Below are positions 9,405-20,056 of a stretch of 64,000 nucleotides of DNA, piece by piece (position 1 is the first letter of the stretch; each line of letters opens with the position of its first letter). The position numbers and the translations under genes were made by a program. The notes below the pieces were generated by a model. The model was not told where the DNA came from. It worked only from the letters and a program-made list of their open reading frames with translations, and searched no databases. Source of the stretch: Xanthomonas hydrangeae (GTDB taxonomy: Bacteria; Pseudomonadota; Gammaproteobacteria; Xanthomonadales; Xanthomonadaceae). The stretch is from positions 2,914,001 to 2,978,000 of the forward strand of contig LR990730.1 of the NCBI GenBank assembly GCA_905142475.1, given 5' to 3'.

Positions 9405-11774
9405 ATGAAAATCATGCACATGTTGGGCATTCTGGTACTGGTGGCTGCGCTGGCGCTGCTCGCCCTGGGCGGCGTCGGCTACAACGGCCAACGCGGCTTG
9501 CTTGCGGCGATCGCCGCGCAGGTGATCTCTTCCGATGCACTGCGCAACCACATGCAGGCGGACATGATGCATGACGCCTTGCGCGGCGATGTCACTGCCG
9601 CCCTGCTTGCCGCATCCAGGCAGGATGATGCCGCCATTGCCGCCGCACGCACCTCGCTGGGCGAACACGCCGCAGAATTTCGCCAGTCGCTGGAGGCCAA
9701 CCGCACGTTACCGCTCGACCCGGCATTGCGCAGCGAGCTGGAAGCGGTGACACCGACCTTGCAGGCCTACATCTCCGCGGCCGATCAGGTGATGACACTG
9801 GCCGAAACCCATGCCGACAGCGACGCGGCCTACGCCGATTTCAACGACAAATTCGGCCAGCTCGAAACCCGCATGGGTGCGATCAGCGAGCGCATCCTGG
9901 CCTTGAACGCGGCCAACCGCAGCCAGGCCGAGCACTACAGCCAGCGGGTGATGTGGCAACAAGGCGGCGCGGTGGTGCTCGCGTTCGTGTGTCTGGCGCT
10001 GGCGGCTGGCTGGATTCTGCGCTCGGTGTTCGGCCTGCTCGGCGGCGAACCGCAGCTGGCCATGGCCGCCGCACAACACATCGCCGAGGGCCGCCTGGAT
10101 CAGCCGATTCCGGTCGCCGCCAAACACGCGCGCAGTCTGATGGCGGCATTGGCACGCATGCAGCGCGATCTGCGCGAACGATTGGAGCGCGAGCGCAGCA
10201 TCGCCGCCGAAAACCTGCGCATCCGCACCGCGCTCGACAACGCCTCCACCGGCATGTACATCGCCGATCCGGATCTGACCATCATCTACACCAACAACGC
10301 GCTGAAGACCTTGCTGCACACCTACGCCGACGATATCCACGCCTGCGCACCCGCCTACGACCGCGCTGCACCATTGATCGGCCAACCGGTGTCGCAGCTG
10401 GAAGTGGGCAACGCGCAGGACGCGGAAATCTATCAACGCCTGGATCGCCAGGGCTCGGCGCAGCGCGAAGTGCAGTATCGCGCCGCCTGCATCGTGCAGG
10501 ATGTCTCGGCGATCCGCGACGCGGCCGGCGCACACCTGGGGTTTGTCTGCGAATGGCGCGACCGCAGCGCCGAAGCGCAGGTCGAAATCGCCGTGGCCGA
10601 CGTGGTACGCAGCGCGGCCGCAGGCGACCTGTCCAAGCGCATCGACAGTGCCGGCAAGCAGGGCTTCTTCCTGCAGTTGGCGCAACAGCTCAACGCCTTG
10701 CTCGATGCCAATGCAGGCAGCATCGCCGAGGTCTCGCGCCTGCTCAGCGCGCTGGCCGAGGGCGATTTGAGTGCACGCATGCACGGCGATTTTCAGGGCG
10801 TTTTCGCCAGCATGCGCGACGATGCCAACGGCACCGCCGAGCAACTGGCGCAGGTGATCGGACACATCCAGCAGGCCGCCGGCAGCATCCATACCGCATC
10901 CAGCGAAATTGCCGCCGGCAACAACGACCTGTCGCAGCGCACCGAGCAGCAAGCGGCCAACCTGGAAGAAACTGCCGCCTCGATGGAAGAGCTCACCTCC
11001 ACCGTCAAGCAGAATGCCGAAAGCGCGCGCCAGGCCAATCAGCTGGCCATCGGCGCAGCCGGTGTCGCCTCGCAAGGTGGTGCGGTGGTGGCGAACGTGG
11101 TGACCACCATGTCCGCAATTGCGGTGTCATCCAAGAAGATCGCCGAGATCATCAGCGTCATCGACGGCATCGCCTTCCAGACCAACATCCTGGCCTTGAA
11201 TGCCGCAGTGGAAGCGGCGCGTGCCGGCGACCAGGGCCGCGGATTCGCCGTCGTCGCCAGCGAAGTGCGCACGCTCGCGCAGCGTTCGGCCGGCGCGGCA
11301 AAAGAGATCAAGCACCTCATCGACGACTCGGTCGGCAAGGTGACCGAAGGCTCGCTGCTGGTGCACCAGGCCGGCACCACCATGTCCGATATCGTGGCCA
11401 GCGTGCAGCGCGTGACCGACATCATGGGCGAGATTGCAGCGGCTTCGCAGGAACAGTCGTCCGGCATCGAACAGGTCAACCGCACCATCACCCAGATGGA
11501 CGAGGCCACCCAGCAGAACGCCGCGCTGGTGGAAGAAGCCACTGCCGCCGCACGCACGATGGAAGAGCAGGCCGGGCAACTGGCGCTGACAGTGGCGCGC
11601 TTCACGCTGGAGGCGACGCCCGGCATCGCCGTTGCCGCGCCTACGAAAAAATCGGTCAGCGCCGCAGCCAAGCGCGCAACCGCTACCGCGACGCGTGCAC
11701 CGGCGTCGCCACGTCGATCGAGCAGTACGCCTGCGGCAACTGCCGGCAACGACAGCCAGTGGCAGGACTTCTGA
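9405..11774 (+). CDS. Methyl-accepting chemotaxis protein with short helical sensor and PAS domain
   Basis: 789 aa. TM1 is at about 5-22, a helical periplasmic domain at about 25-180 and TM2 at about 187-207. HAMP is followed by a PAS domain at about 265-395 ([28 protein letters not shown]). Two HAMP-like repeats ([18 protein letters not shown]) lead into the conserved signalling domain, and the tail ends in the tether WQDF. The PAS domain offers a second, cytoplasmic input (redox, ligand or cofactor). It lies 13 bases after the barrel gene and is probably in its operon. The family is certain; the signal is unknown. Confidence 0.93.
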   Translation: MKIMHMLGILVLVAALALLALGGVGYNGQRGLLAAIAAQVISSDALRNHMQADMMHDALRGDVTAALLAASRQDDAAIAAARTSLGEHAAEFRQSLEANRTLPLDPALRSELEAVTPTLQAYISAADQVMTLAETHADSDAAYADFNDKFGQLETRMGAISERILALNAANRSQAEHYSQRVMWQQGGAVVLAFVCLALAAGWILRSVFGLLGGEPQLAMAAAQHIAEGRLDQPIPVAAKHARSLMAALARMQRDLRERLERERSIAAENLRIRTALDNASTGMYIADPDLTIIYTNNALKTLLHTYADDIHACAPAYDRAAPLIGQPVSQLEVGNAQDAEIYQRLDRQGSAQREVQYRAACIVQDVSAIRDAAGAHLGFVCEWRDRSAEAQVEIAVADVVRSAAAGDLSKRIDSAGKQGFFLQLAQQLNALLDANAGSIAEVSRLLSALAEGDLSARMHGDFQGVFASMRDDANGTAEQLAQVIGHIQQAAGSIHTASSEIAAGNNDLSQRTEQQAANLEETAASMEELTSTVKQNAESARQANQLAIGAAGVASQGGAVVANVVTTMSAIAVSSKKIAEIISVIDGIAFQTNILALNAAVEAARAGDQGRGFAVVASEVRTLAQRSAGAAKEIKHLIDDSVGKVTEGSLLVHQAGTTMSDIVASVQRVTDIMGEIAAASQEQSSGIEQVNRTITQMDEATQQNAALVEEATAAARTMEEQAGQLALTVARFTLEATPGIAVAAPTKKSVSAAAKRATATATRAPASPRRSSSTPAATAGNDSQWQDF

Positions 11775-11906
11775 ACCCTGCATCGGTCGCGTGCGCAGCG
11801 CTGCGCGCGCGACCGTCACGCATGCCCTGCCCTATCGAAACTGCGTATTGCAGCAGCCTGGACCATGGAAACAGCGCCTGCCGCATGACCGATTCTTCTT
11901 CATGAA

Positions 11907-11933
11907 TAAAGAATCTTCCGGCCGGGCCGCTAG
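11907..11933 (+). promoter_or_regulatory. FliA promoter for the 11973 MCP
   Basis: TAAAGAAT-N11-GCCGCTAG, 39 bases before the ATG. It has six of eight matches in the -35, exact spacing, and a GCCGnTA -10. Confidence 0.7.
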
Positions 11934-11972
11934 CGTGCTGGACAACGTCTCTGCGTAACTCCGAGGTAAATG

Positions 11973-14276
11973 ATGAACAAGTTCAACGACTGGCCGATCC
12001 GCCGCAAACTGATGTTTGCCTTCTGCCTGAGCGCCGTGCTGACTGCCCTGCTGGGTGGACTCGGCTTTTCACGCATGAAGCAGATGCAGCAGGAAACCGA
12101 CCTGATCAATCAGGACGTGGTGCCGGTCCTGAGCCGCCTGTCCGAGTTGCGTGGTTTCGCTGGCGAATTCCGCGTCTATGAAGTGGGCCAGTTCGTCAAT
12201 CTCGACGATCCGGAACGCTATGCGATGTTCTTCAAGCGCATGGACGAGATCCAGGCCAAATATGTCGAAACGCAAAAGGCCCTGGATACCAAGATCGGCG
12301 CCGCCTCGCCGTTGAAGGCCGAGTACGCCAAGCTGACCGATGCCAGCAAGCGCTACTTCGCGGCCAACCAGCAACTGCGCACGCTTTACACAGACCCAGA
12401 CCGCGCCGCGGCGATGGAATTTTCGCGCAAGCAGTCCGGCGAGATCCGCAAGGAACTGTTCGCCTCGGTCGACAAGCTCTATGCGCAGCAGTCCAAGGCA
12501 CTGAGCGATATGGTGACCGCCAGCGCAGCCTCGTTCAAACTCACCAGCGCGGTGCTGCTGCTCGGCACGCTGCTGATGGCGGCGTTGTCGGTCACCTTCG
12601 GCTGGTTGATCGCACGCAGCATCACCACCCCGCTGTCGAAGGCACTGGGCGCCATCAAGGCGGTCTCGCGTGGCGATCTGAGCGTGCAGGTCGGCAAGAC
12701 CAGCAACGACGAAATCGGTCAAATGCTGGAGGCCACCGGTGGCATGACGCAAATGCTGCGCCGCTTCACCGACGAGACCGCGCGCATGTCGCACCTGCAT
12801 GCGGCCGAAGACATCACCCACCGCATGCCGGAGGATTTCCCCGGCGTGTACGGCAACCTGGCCGGCGGCATCAACACGATGATCTTCGAGCATCTGGATG
12901 CCATCACCGATTCGGTGCGCATCCTCAATCAATACGCGCAAGGCGACCTGACCCAGGACGCACGCCGTCTGCCGGCCAGCCGCGCGATCCTGCATGAAGC
13001 GATGGATGCGGCCAAGGCCAGCCTGTTGTCGATCAACACCGAGATCAAGCAGCTGGCACAGGCCGCCGCCGCCGGCGATTTCAGCGCACGTGGCGACGCA
13101 GCACGCTTCAAGTACGACTTCGCGGTGATGGTGTCGGATCTGAACTCGATGATGGAAGTCAGCGACCGCAATCTGGGCAAGCTCTCGCAGTTGCTCGGTG
13201 CAGTGGCCGATGGCGATCTCACCGCGCGTATGGATGGCGAGTTCCACGGCGTGTTCGCGCGTCTGCGCGACGATGCCAATGCCACCACCCAGCGCCTGAC
13301 CGACATCGTCGGCCGCATCAAGCACTCCACCTTGGCCATCAACACCGCCGCAGGCGAAATCGCCGCCGGTAACCAGGACCTGTCGCAGCGCACCGAACAA
13401 CAGGCCGCCAATCTGGAAGAAACCGCCGCCTCGATGGAAGAGCTCACTTCCACCGTCAAGCAGAACGCCGAACACGCGCGCCAGGCGAATCAATTGGCGA
13501 TCGGCGCAGCCGGTGTGGCCTCGCACGGGGGCAACGTGGTCGGCCAGGTGGTCACCACCATGTCCGGCATCGAAACCTCGTCCAGGAAGATCGCCGAGAT
13601 CATCAGCGTCATCGACGGCATCGCCTTCCAGACCAATATCCTCGCGTTGAACGCGGCGGTGGAAGCGGCGCGCGCCGGTGAGCAGGGCCGTGGATTTGCG
13701 GTGGTCGCCTCGGAAGTGCGCACGCTGGCACAGCGTTCGGCCGGCGCAGCGAAGGAGATCAAGAGCCTGATCGACGACTCGGTGAGCAAGGTGGCCGAAG
13801 GCTCGGCGCTGGTCAATCAGGCCGGCAGCACGATGAGCGAGATCGTCTCTTCGGTGCAGCGCGTCACCGACATCATGAGCGAGATCTCCGCCGCCTCGCA
13901 GGAGCAGTCGGCCGGCATCGAGCAGGTCAACCAGACCGTCACCCACATGGACGAGGCCACCCAGCAGAATGCCGCGCTGGTGGAAGAAGCCACCGCCGCC
14001 GCACGCTCGATGGAAGATCAGGCCCAGCAATTGACCGAAGCGGTGGCGCTGTTCCGCCTGTCGGCCGACCTGGAAGCGGCAACGCGGCCCACCCCGGTGG
14101 TGCGCCACATCACCGCCAAGCACCCTGCCGCCAGCACTGCGCCTGCTGCCAAGACGCCCGCTGCCAGGTCATCGGTGTCCAAGCTGGCTGCCTCCAAGCC
14201 GGCTACCGCACGGTCGACCGCACGCACTGCCGCTGCAGCGGCGCCGTCCAACGAGTCGGATTGGGCGGAGTTCTAA
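11973..14276 (+). CDS. Methyl-accepting chemotaxis protein, four-helix-bundle sensor
   Basis: 767 aa. TM1 is at about 13-33, a four-helix-bundle (4HB_MCP) periplasmic domain at about 35-185 and TM2 at about 188-212. HAMP is followed by HAMP-like repeats of the same subtype as the 3255 receptor ([26 protein letters not shown]). The conserved signalling domain precedes an Ala/Lys/Thr-rich tail ending in the tether WAEF. Two ATGs occur in tandem (11970 and 11973). The ribosome-binding site GAGGT at 11963-11967 is spaced better for the second. A sigma-28-like promoter lies upstream and a strong terminator downstream, so it is probably a single-gene unit. Confidence 0.93.
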   Translation: MNKFNDWPIRRKLMFAFCLSAVLTALLGGLGFSRMKQMQQETDLINQDVVPVLSRLSELRGFAGEFRVYEVGQFVNLDDPERYAMFFKRMDEIQAKYVETQKALDTKIGAASPLKAEYAKLTDASKRYFAANQQLRTLYTDPDRAAAMEFSRKQSGEIRKELFASVDKLYAQQSKALSDMVTASAASFKLTSAVLLLGTLLMAALSVTFGWLIARSITTPLSKALGAIKAVSRGDLSVQVGKTSNDEIGQMLEATGGMTQMLRRFTDETARMSHLHAAEDITHRMPEDFPGVYGNLAGGINTMIFEHLDAITDSVRILNQYAQGDLTQDARRLPASRAILHEAMDAAKASLLSINTEIKQLAQAAAAGDFSARGDAARFKYDFAVMVSDLNSMMEVSDRNLGKLSQLLGAVADGDLTARMDGEFHGVFARLRDDANATTQRLTDIVGRIKHSTLAINTAAGEIAAGNQDLSQRTEQQAANLEETAASMEELTSTVKQNAEHARQANQLAIGAAGVASHGGNVVGQVVTTMSGIETSSRKIAEIISVIDGIAFQTNILALNAAVEAARAGEQGRGFAVVASEVRTLAQRSAGAAKEIKSLIDDSVSKVAEGSALVNQAGSTMSEIVSSVQRVTDIMSEISAASQEQSAGIEQVNQTVTHMDEATQQNAALVEEATAAARSMEDQAQQLTEAVALFRLSADLEAATRPTPVVRHITAKHPAASTAPAAKTPAARSSVSKLAASKPATARSTARTAAAAAPSNESDWAEF

Positions 14277-14315
14277 ACGCGCAGATCGCCGACATACAAG
14301 TCGCTGCAGTCCAAG

Positions 14316-14343
14316 CCGCGCTCTTTCGGGAGCGCGGTTTTTT
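14316..14343 (+). terminator. Rho-independent terminator
   Basis: CCGCGCTC/GAGCGCGG stem with a short loop followed by TTTTTT, 40 bases after the MCP stop codon. Confidence 0.9.
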
Positions 14344-14384
14344 ATTGCCGCAATGTTTCGGAAGCAGCCTCAGCCATGAGGCAA

Positions 14385-14560
14385 GAATAAACGTATATCG
14401 ATAATAATATTTTACTTATGTATTTATTAGTCAGCGGTCGAGTTCGGCGCGATCGACAATTGGAAACCTTTAATCCGGACCGCAAAACGATTTAGTTGGC
14501 GACGCCATTTTCACAAGCATGACTTGACTTATATATTTACGCTATTGAGGTATTAAGTAA
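14385..14560. other. AT-rich island in GC-rich intergenic region
   Basis: Long A/T tracts (ATAATAATATTTTAC, TATTTATTAG, ACTTATATATTTACG) contrast sharply with the surrounding GC-rich DNA. No open frame is seen. It lies just upstream of the sigma-28-like promoter at 14553 and could be an UP-element-like region, an H-NS-family silencing target, or a remnant of acquired DNA. Confidence 0.5.
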
Positions 14561-14580
14561 TTGGCATGGCGAGCCGTTAC
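14553..14580 (+). promoter_or_regulatory. FliA-like promoter for the 14665 MCP
   Basis: TTAAGTAA-N12-GCCGTTAC, 84 bases before the ATG. The spacer is one base longer than optimum. Confidence 0.55.
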
Positions 14581-14664
14581 TGCGCATAGCGACGCGGCAT
14601 ACAGCAAGTGGTCGGCGCTGCTCGGTCGCTCCCTTTCATCGCATAACGCCATCCAGGATCTGTC

Positions 14665-16914
14665 ATGACCGCACTTCTCCAACGCTACAACGTCGGCCCT
14701 CGATTGGCGGCGGCTTTTGCTGTGCTGATCGTGTTGTCGGGCATCATCGCCTTCATCGGTTATCGTGGGCTGACTTCTGCACGCGCACTCGTGGACCATC
14801 TGGTGCACCAGAACATGGAGAAGATCCGGCTGTCCAACGACATGATGAATGCCAATTACATCATTTCGATGCAGATTCGCAACGTCGTGCTGCCGACCTC
14901 CAACGAAGACAATCTCCGATTCATCGAGATCATCAAGGGTGCGCTCGCCGATTACCTCAAGGCACGCGAAACCTTGTATGCAATTCCGCCCTCCGCAGAA
15001 GGCAAGGCCATCCGGGCGGAAATCGATCGCCGCCGTGAGATCGCCAAGGGATTTAACGACAAGGTCATCGATCTGGTCATGACCAATCACAGCGACGAGG
15101 CACTGCCCCTGCTGCTGACCAAGGCCGCACCGGCAATGCAGCAATGGCAGGACAAGATTGGCGAAAACATCGACCTGCAGGACAAGCTGGCCGGCGAGGC
15201 GTCCGCCGAAGCACTGCAATCCATGGACGACTCACGCAAGCTGCTGATCGGCGGTTCGCTGCTGGTGGTGCTGCTGAGCGGTACGCTGGGCCTGCTGATC
15301 ACCCGCAGCCTCACCCAGCCGTTGAGCCGCGCCACCCGCGCCGCAGAAGCGATTGCCGGCGGCAACCTGGACAACGACGTCAATACGCAGGCCAACGACG
15401 AAGCCGGCCGCCTGCTCAAGGCCATGAGCAAGATGCAGCTGCAGCTGCGCAACCTGCTCAGCGCGCAGACCGACATGGCCAGGCGCCACAACGACGGCCA
15501 GATCAGCTTCCGCATCGATGCGGCAGCCTTCCCGGGCGAGTACGGCCGCATGGCGCACGACACCAACAATCTGGTGGGCTCGCACATCGCGGTGAAGATG
15601 CGTCTGGCGCAGATCATGGGCCGCTACGCGATCGGTGATCTGTCCGAGGATATGGAAAAGCTGCCCGGCGAGAAGGCCGTGCTCAGCGACACCATGGCGC
15701 AGGTCAAGCTCAACCTCGGGGCGATGAATACCGAGATCAAGCACCTGGCCCAGTCGGCCGCCAATGGCGACTTCAGCGCCCGCGGCGATGCCGAGCGCTT
15801 CCAGTACGACTTCCGTGTGATGGTGGAAAGCCTCAATAACCTGATGTCCACCGCCGACGGCAACCTGCAGGCGTTGTCCGGCCTGTTGCAGTCGATCGCT
15901 GCCGGCGATCTCACCGCACGCATGAGCGGCGATTTCCGCGGCGTGTTCGCGCAGATGCGTGACGATGCCAATGCCACGGCCACGCAGCTGGCGGAGATCG
16001 TCAGCGGCATCAAGGCCTCGGCGATTTCGATCAAGGGCGCCGCCAGCGAAATTGCGGCCGGCAACCAGGATCTGTCGCAGCGCACCGAGCAGCAGGCGGC
16101 CAACCTGGAAGAAACCGCCGCCTCGATGGAAGAGCTCACCTCCACCGTCAAGCAGAATGCCGAAGGCGCGCGCCAGGCCAACCAGCTCGCCATCGGCGCG
16201 GCCAGCGTGGCCTCGCAAGGCGGCGACGTGGTCGGCAAGGTGGTGCAGACCATGAGCGGCATCGAAGCCTCGTCCAAGAAGATCGCCGACATCATCTCCG
16301 TCATCGACGGCATCGCCTTCCAGACCAATATCCTGGCGTTGAACGCGGCGGTGGAAGCGGCGCGTGCCGGTGAACAGGGCCGCGGGTTTGCGGTGGTCGC
16401 CTCGGAAGTCCGCACGCTGGCCCAGCGTTCGTCTGCTGCGGCCAAGGAGATCAAGGGCCTGATCGACGATTCGGTCGAGCGTGTCGCCGAAGGCTCGGCA
16501 CTGGTGCACACCGCCGGCAAGACCATGGGCGAAGTGGTCGCCAGCGTGCAGCGCGTGACCGACATCATGGGCGAGATTTCCGCCGCCTCGCAGGAACAGT
16601 CGGCCGGGATCGAACAGGTCAACCAGACCATCACCCAGATGGACGAAACCACCCAGCAGAACGCCGCGCTGGTGGAAGAAGCCACTGCCGCCGCACGTGC
16701 GCTGGAAGACCAGGCCACCCAGCTCACCGACGCGGTGGCGGTGTTCAAGACCGATCTCGCCTATGCCCAGGCACCGGTACGCGCTGCGGTGCTGCGCCCG
16801 GCAGTGACCACGGCCGTCAAGGCCAAGGTTGCCGCAGCCGGTCGCAGCCCCGCGTCCAAGCCGCGTGCTGTGGTCACCGCACCCAGCAACGACAGCAGCT
16901 GGCAGGAGTTTTGA
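14665..16914 (+). CDS. Methyl-accepting chemotaxis protein, four-helix-bundle sensor (RNVVLP subtype)
   Basis: 749 aa. TM1 is at about 12-32, a helical-bundle sensor at about 35-190 carries the local signature QIRNVVLPT, and TM2 is at about 192-212. HAMP is followed by the linker subtype [13 protein letters not shown]...[13 protein letters not shown] shared with the first, 17004, 20057 and 22824 receptors. Further HAMP-like repeats and the signalling domain follow, with a tail ending WQEF. AGGA at about 14656 supports ATG 14665. It is paralogous over its whole length to the 20057 and 22824 genes, which points to tandem duplication followed by sensor divergence. Confidence 0.94.
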   Translation: MTALLQRYNVGPRLAAAFAVLIVLSGIIAFIGYRGLTSARALVDHLVHQNMEKIRLSNDMMNANYIISMQIRNVVLPTSNEDNLRFIEIIKGALADYLKARETLYAIPPSAEGKAIRAEIDRRREIAKGFNDKVIDLVMTNHSDEALPLLLTKAAPAMQQWQDKIGENIDLQDKLAGEASAEALQSMDDSRKLLIGGSLLVVLLSGTLGLLITRSLTQPLSRATRAAEAIAGGNLDNDVNTQANDEAGRLLKAMSKMQLQLRNLLSAQTDMARRHNDGQISFRIDAAAFPGEYGRMAHDTNNLVGSHIAVKMRLAQIMGRYAIGDLSEDMEKLPGEKAVLSDTMAQVKLNLGAMNTEIKHLAQSAANGDFSARGDAERFQYDFRVMVESLNNLMSTADGNLQALSGLLQSIAAGDLTARMSGDFRGVFAQMRDDANATATQLAEIVSGIKASAISIKGAASEIAAGNQDLSQRTEQQAANLEETAASMEELTSTVKQNAEGARQANQLAIGAASVASQGGDVVGKVVQTMSGIEASSKKIADIISVIDGIAFQTNILALNAAVEAARAGEQGRGFAVVASEVRTLAQRSSAAAKEIKGLIDDSVERVAEGSALVHTAGKTMGEVVASVQRVTDIMGEISAASQEQSAGIEQVNQTITQMDETTQQNAALVEEATAAARALEDQATQLTDAVAVFKTDLAYAQAPVRAAVLRPAVTTAVKAKVAAAGRSPASKPRAVVTAPSNDSSWQEF

Positions 16915-16949
16915 CTGAATGGAGCCGGCCGGCCATCGTGCCGGCCGGC

Positions 16950-16977
16950 TCAAGGCATAGCAGCTATTGGCCGATAG
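16950..16977 (+). promoter_or_regulatory. FliA-like promoter for the 17004 MCP
   Basis: TCAAGGCA-N12-GCCGATAG ends 26 bases before the ATG. The -10 matches the consensus at seven of eight positions. Confidence 0.6.
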
Positions 16978-17003
16978 GTTGCGTACGCCTACGAGAAGCA
17001 TCA

Positions 17004-19478
17004 ATGACCACTTCGCCCGCGCTGTCGACTCAGACTGCCCACCCCTCCCCGCGCCGCTGGAGCAGGCGCTGGGACGATCTGGCAATCGCAAGAAAGCTCG
17101 GCGCGATCGGTGTGCTTGCCTTGGCAGGCATGGTCATCCCGGTGCTGCTCTATCGCGGCAAGCTCAATGAAAGCGTGGCCATCAGCAGCAACGAACTGCG
17201 CAGCTATGCCCCGCTCGGGCAGATGCTGGGTCTGATCACCGACCTGCACGCCGCACATGTGGACAGCGGCAGCGCCGCCAGTAACGCCGCGCAACGCGCC
17301 AATCGCGATCTGCAACAGCTGCTCGCCACCACCGCGCGCATGCCCGGTTTCGAACGCAGCCAGAAAGAATTGCTTGCCTTGCAAAAACGCCATATCGCCG
17401 GCGTTGCAGCGGAGGGTTATGCCGCAGTGAGCGAGCAGGCATTTGCCGCGCTGGATGCACTACGCGACGACAGCCAACTGGTCTACACCCCGTATATCGA
17501 GAGCTACCACCTGGTGGTCTCCACGCTGATCTACAGCCCCGATGCCACCGAGTCGCTGACCCGGCTGGACGCGGCCAACGACCCCTCGCAGGCAGCGGAC
17601 AGCCGCGCCATGCTGCGCGAACAACTGGGCCAGCTCGCACGCAACCACCTGCGCTTTCGCCATGAGCTGGACAAGGCGATGGGCTTGCTGGAGCAACCCG
17701 ACCCCGCCCTGGCGACTGCCGCCAAGACCGAAGCAGCGCGTGCAAACGCGGCATTGGCTGCACTGCGCAGCGCGCTGGAAGGCAGCGACGCACAGGCCGA
17801 TACGCGCTGGAATGCCGCGCTCGATGATCTCGGCCAGGCCATGCAGGACTTGAGCGGCGTGTCGTTGCAGGCCTTGCAGCGCCAGTCCGAGCGTCACCTG
17901 ATCGAAGCCCGCACTGCGATGTGGCAAGCGATCGCCGGCCTGTCGGTGCTGGCCGTGCTGATTGCAGCGCTGGGCTGGTACACCTTGTCCCGGCTCACCC
18001 GCAATGTACGCCGCGCCGCCGCGGTGGCCGCCAACATCGCGCAAGGCCGGCTGGACGAGCGCATCGCTGCGCCCAGCCGCGACGAAACCGGGCAGTTGCT
18101 CGACAACATGCGCCAGATGCAGGAACAGCTGCAGGCCGTGCTGGCCGCACAGAGCGAGATGGCGCAGCGCCACGACACCGGCCAGATCGGCTATCGCATG
18201 CGGTCCGAAACCTTCCCCGGTGCCTACGCCACCATGGTGCGCGAGACCAACACGTTGGTCGGCTCGCACATCGCGGTGATGATGCAGTTGGCGCAGATCA
18301 TGTCGCGCTACGCCATCGGCGATCTGAGCCAGGACATGGATCGCCTGCCCGGCGAAAAGGCCGTGCTCAGCGACACCATGGACACCGTCAAGGCCAACCT
18401 GTCGGCGATGAACAGCGAGATCAAGGTGCTCGCGCACGCCGCCGCCAACGGCGATTTCAGCGTGCGTGGCGATGCGCAGCGTTTTCAATACGACTTCCGC
18501 GCGATGGTGGACAGCCTCAATCAGCTGATGGCGACCGCCGACGCCAATCTGACCTCACTCTCCAGCGTGCTGCAGGCGATCGCCGCCGGCGATCTCACCA
18601 CCCGCATGCAGGGCGACTTCCACGGCGTGTTCGCGCGCATGCGCGACGATGCCAATGCCACGGTGACGCAGCTGGCCGATATCGTCGGGCGCATCCAGCA
18701 GTCCACCGATGCGATCAACGATGCCGCCAGCGAAATCGCCTCCGGCAACCAGGATCTGTCGCAGCGCACCGAGCAACAGGCGGCCAATCTGGAAGAAACC
18801 GCCGCCTCGATGGAAGAACTCACCTCCACCGTGCGCAACAACGCCGAGCATGCCCGTCGCGCCAATCAACTGGTGGTCGGCGCGGCCTCGGTGGCCTCGC
18901 AAGGTGGCGAGGTGGTCGGGCAAGTGGTAGGCACCATGGCCGGCATCCAGGCGGCTTCCAAGAAGATCGCCGACATCATCAGCGTCATCGACGGCATCGC
19001 GTTCCAGACCAATATCCTGGCCTTGAATGCCGCGGTGGAAGCGGCGCGTGCCGGCGAACAGGGCCGTGGTTTTGCGGTGGTCGCCTCGGAAGTGCGCACC
19101 CTGGCGCAACGCTCGGCCGGCGCAGCCAAGGAGATCAAGCAGCTGATCGAAGATTCGGTGAGCCGGGTCGAACTCGGCAATCAGCTGGTCGGCCAGGCCG
19201 GGCGCACCATGCAGGACATCGTGAAGTCGGTGCAGAACGTCACCGAGATCATGCACGAGATCAGCGAAGCCTCGCAGCAGCAGTCGCAAGGCATCGAACA
19301 GGTGGGCCAGACCATCGCGCAAATGGACCAGGCCACCCAGCAGAACGCAGCGCTGGTGGAAGAAGCCACCGCCGCAGCGCGCTCGATGGAAGAACAGGCG
19401 CAGCAGTTGCGCGATGCGGTGTCGGTGTTCCAGCTGCAGGCAGCTGCCACGCCAGCCCGGCTGGGTCGCGCGGCATAA
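17004..19478 (+). CDS. Methyl-accepting chemotaxis protein with long helical sensor
   Basis: 824 aa. A basic Ser/Pro/Arg-rich N-terminus precedes TM1 (about 31-48). An unusually long all-helical periplasmic domain (about 50-305) includes [16 protein letters not shown], a segment like the SYYL motif of other helical sensors. TM2 is at about 307-327. The linker has the [11 protein letters not shown] subtype of HAMP-like repeats. The signalling domain has a normal tip but divergent C-terminal methylation helix residues ([19 protein letters not shown], where siblings have [10 protein letters not shown]). It ends RLGRAA without the xWxxF tether. The gene lies 89 bases after its neighbour, with its own putative sigma-28 promoter. 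The ligand is unknown. Confidence 0.93.
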   Translation: MTTSPALSTQTAHPSPRRWSRRWDDLAIARKLGAIGVLALAGMVIPVLLYRGKLNESVAISSNELRSYAPLGQMLGLITDLHAAHVDSGSAASNAAQRANRDLQQLLATTARMPGFERSQKELLALQKRHIAGVAAEGYAAVSEQAFAALDALRDDSQLVYTPYIESYHLVVSTLIYSPDATESLTRLDAANDPSQAADSRAMLREQLGQLARNHLRFRHELDKAMGLLEQPDPALATAAKTEAARANAALAALRSALEGSDAQADTRWNAALDDLGQAMQDLSGVSLQALQRQSERHLIEARTAMWQAIAGLSVLAVLIAALGWYTLSRLTRNVRRAAAVAANIAQGRLDERIAAPSRDETGQLLDNMRQMQEQLQAVLAAQSEMAQRHDTGQIGYRMRSETFPGAYATMVRETNTLVGSHIAVMMQLAQIMSRYAIGDLSQDMDRLPGEKAVLSDTMDTVKANLSAMNSEIKVLAHAAANGDFSVRGDAQRFQYDFRAMVDSLNQLMATADANLTSLSSVLQAIAAGDLTTRMQGDFHGVFARMRDDANATVTQLADIVGRIQQSTDAINDAASEIASGNQDLSQRTEQQAANLEETAASMEELTSTVRNNAEHARRANQLVVGAASVASQGGEVVGQVVGTMAGIQAASKKIADIISVIDGIAFQTNILALNAAVEAARAGEQGRGFAVVASEVRTLAQRSAGAAKEIKQLIEDSVSRVELGNQLVGQAGRTMQDIVKSVQNVTEIMHEISEASQQQSQGIEQVGQTIAQMDQATQQNAALVEEATAAARSMEEQAQQLRDAVSVFQLQAAATPARLGRAA

Positions 19479-20056
19479 GGCCACAGCGCGCCATCGCGCG
19501 CGCGGCACGGCGGTGTCATGGCTGCAGCTGCAGCGCCGTGAAGGCAGCAGTCCGCAACGATGTGCAAGCAACCATCGCACGAGCGTGAGGCATCACCGCA
19601 TCGCGGCGACGAGGCGTACGCAACCGGGTGACAACGGCACGCGTCCTTACGCCTGGCCTCAGTGTCATTGCACGCCAGCGCTTAGGATCAAGCCGGTGTC
19701 CTCCCCCCGCACGCAGCGCATCCCAGCCCTGCACCGCCGTATTCGAACAGGTGATCACGCTGTGAAACCGACCGCTTTCGGATTGGTTTCGGTAGCACGC
19801 CCACCTGCGGTTCGGGGCAGTTTGTGCACATCCACGTCACTTCAATGACGGCCACCCATACGTGGCGGGCCAGACGAGTTCAGTCGCAAGAACGCGTGCC
19901 GTTAGAGACCACAAGCAAACGTACCTGCCCTGCAATCGGTTGCGCCGTCACACCACAGCACACGCACCGATGGATCGGCTTGACGCCTGCCCGCCTCGCC
20001 TCAGCTATCGCCCGACGCGTATTGCCCTTTCTTGCCAACTGCCTCGAGACCCCAAA
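19479..20056. other. 578-base intergenic region
   Basis: No convincing gene. It contains a weak hairpin GAAACC/GGTTTC (about 19764-19789) without a T-run and the sigma-28-like site at 19880-19905. Short open frames here lack start signals and look like GC-driven artefacts. Confidence 0.5.
19880..19905 (+). promoter_or_regulatory. Possible FliA promoter for the 20057 MCP
   Basis: TCAGTCGC-N10-GCCGTTAG, 151 bases before the ATG. It is weaker in the -35 and has a spacer one base short. Confidence 0.45.

Noticed and set aside
14524-14560. Sigma-70 promoter TTGACT at 14524 before the 14665 MCP
   Set aside because: The nearest -10-like TATTAA is 21 bases away, which is too far. The GCCGTTAC sigma-28-like site fits better, though the call stays uncertain.
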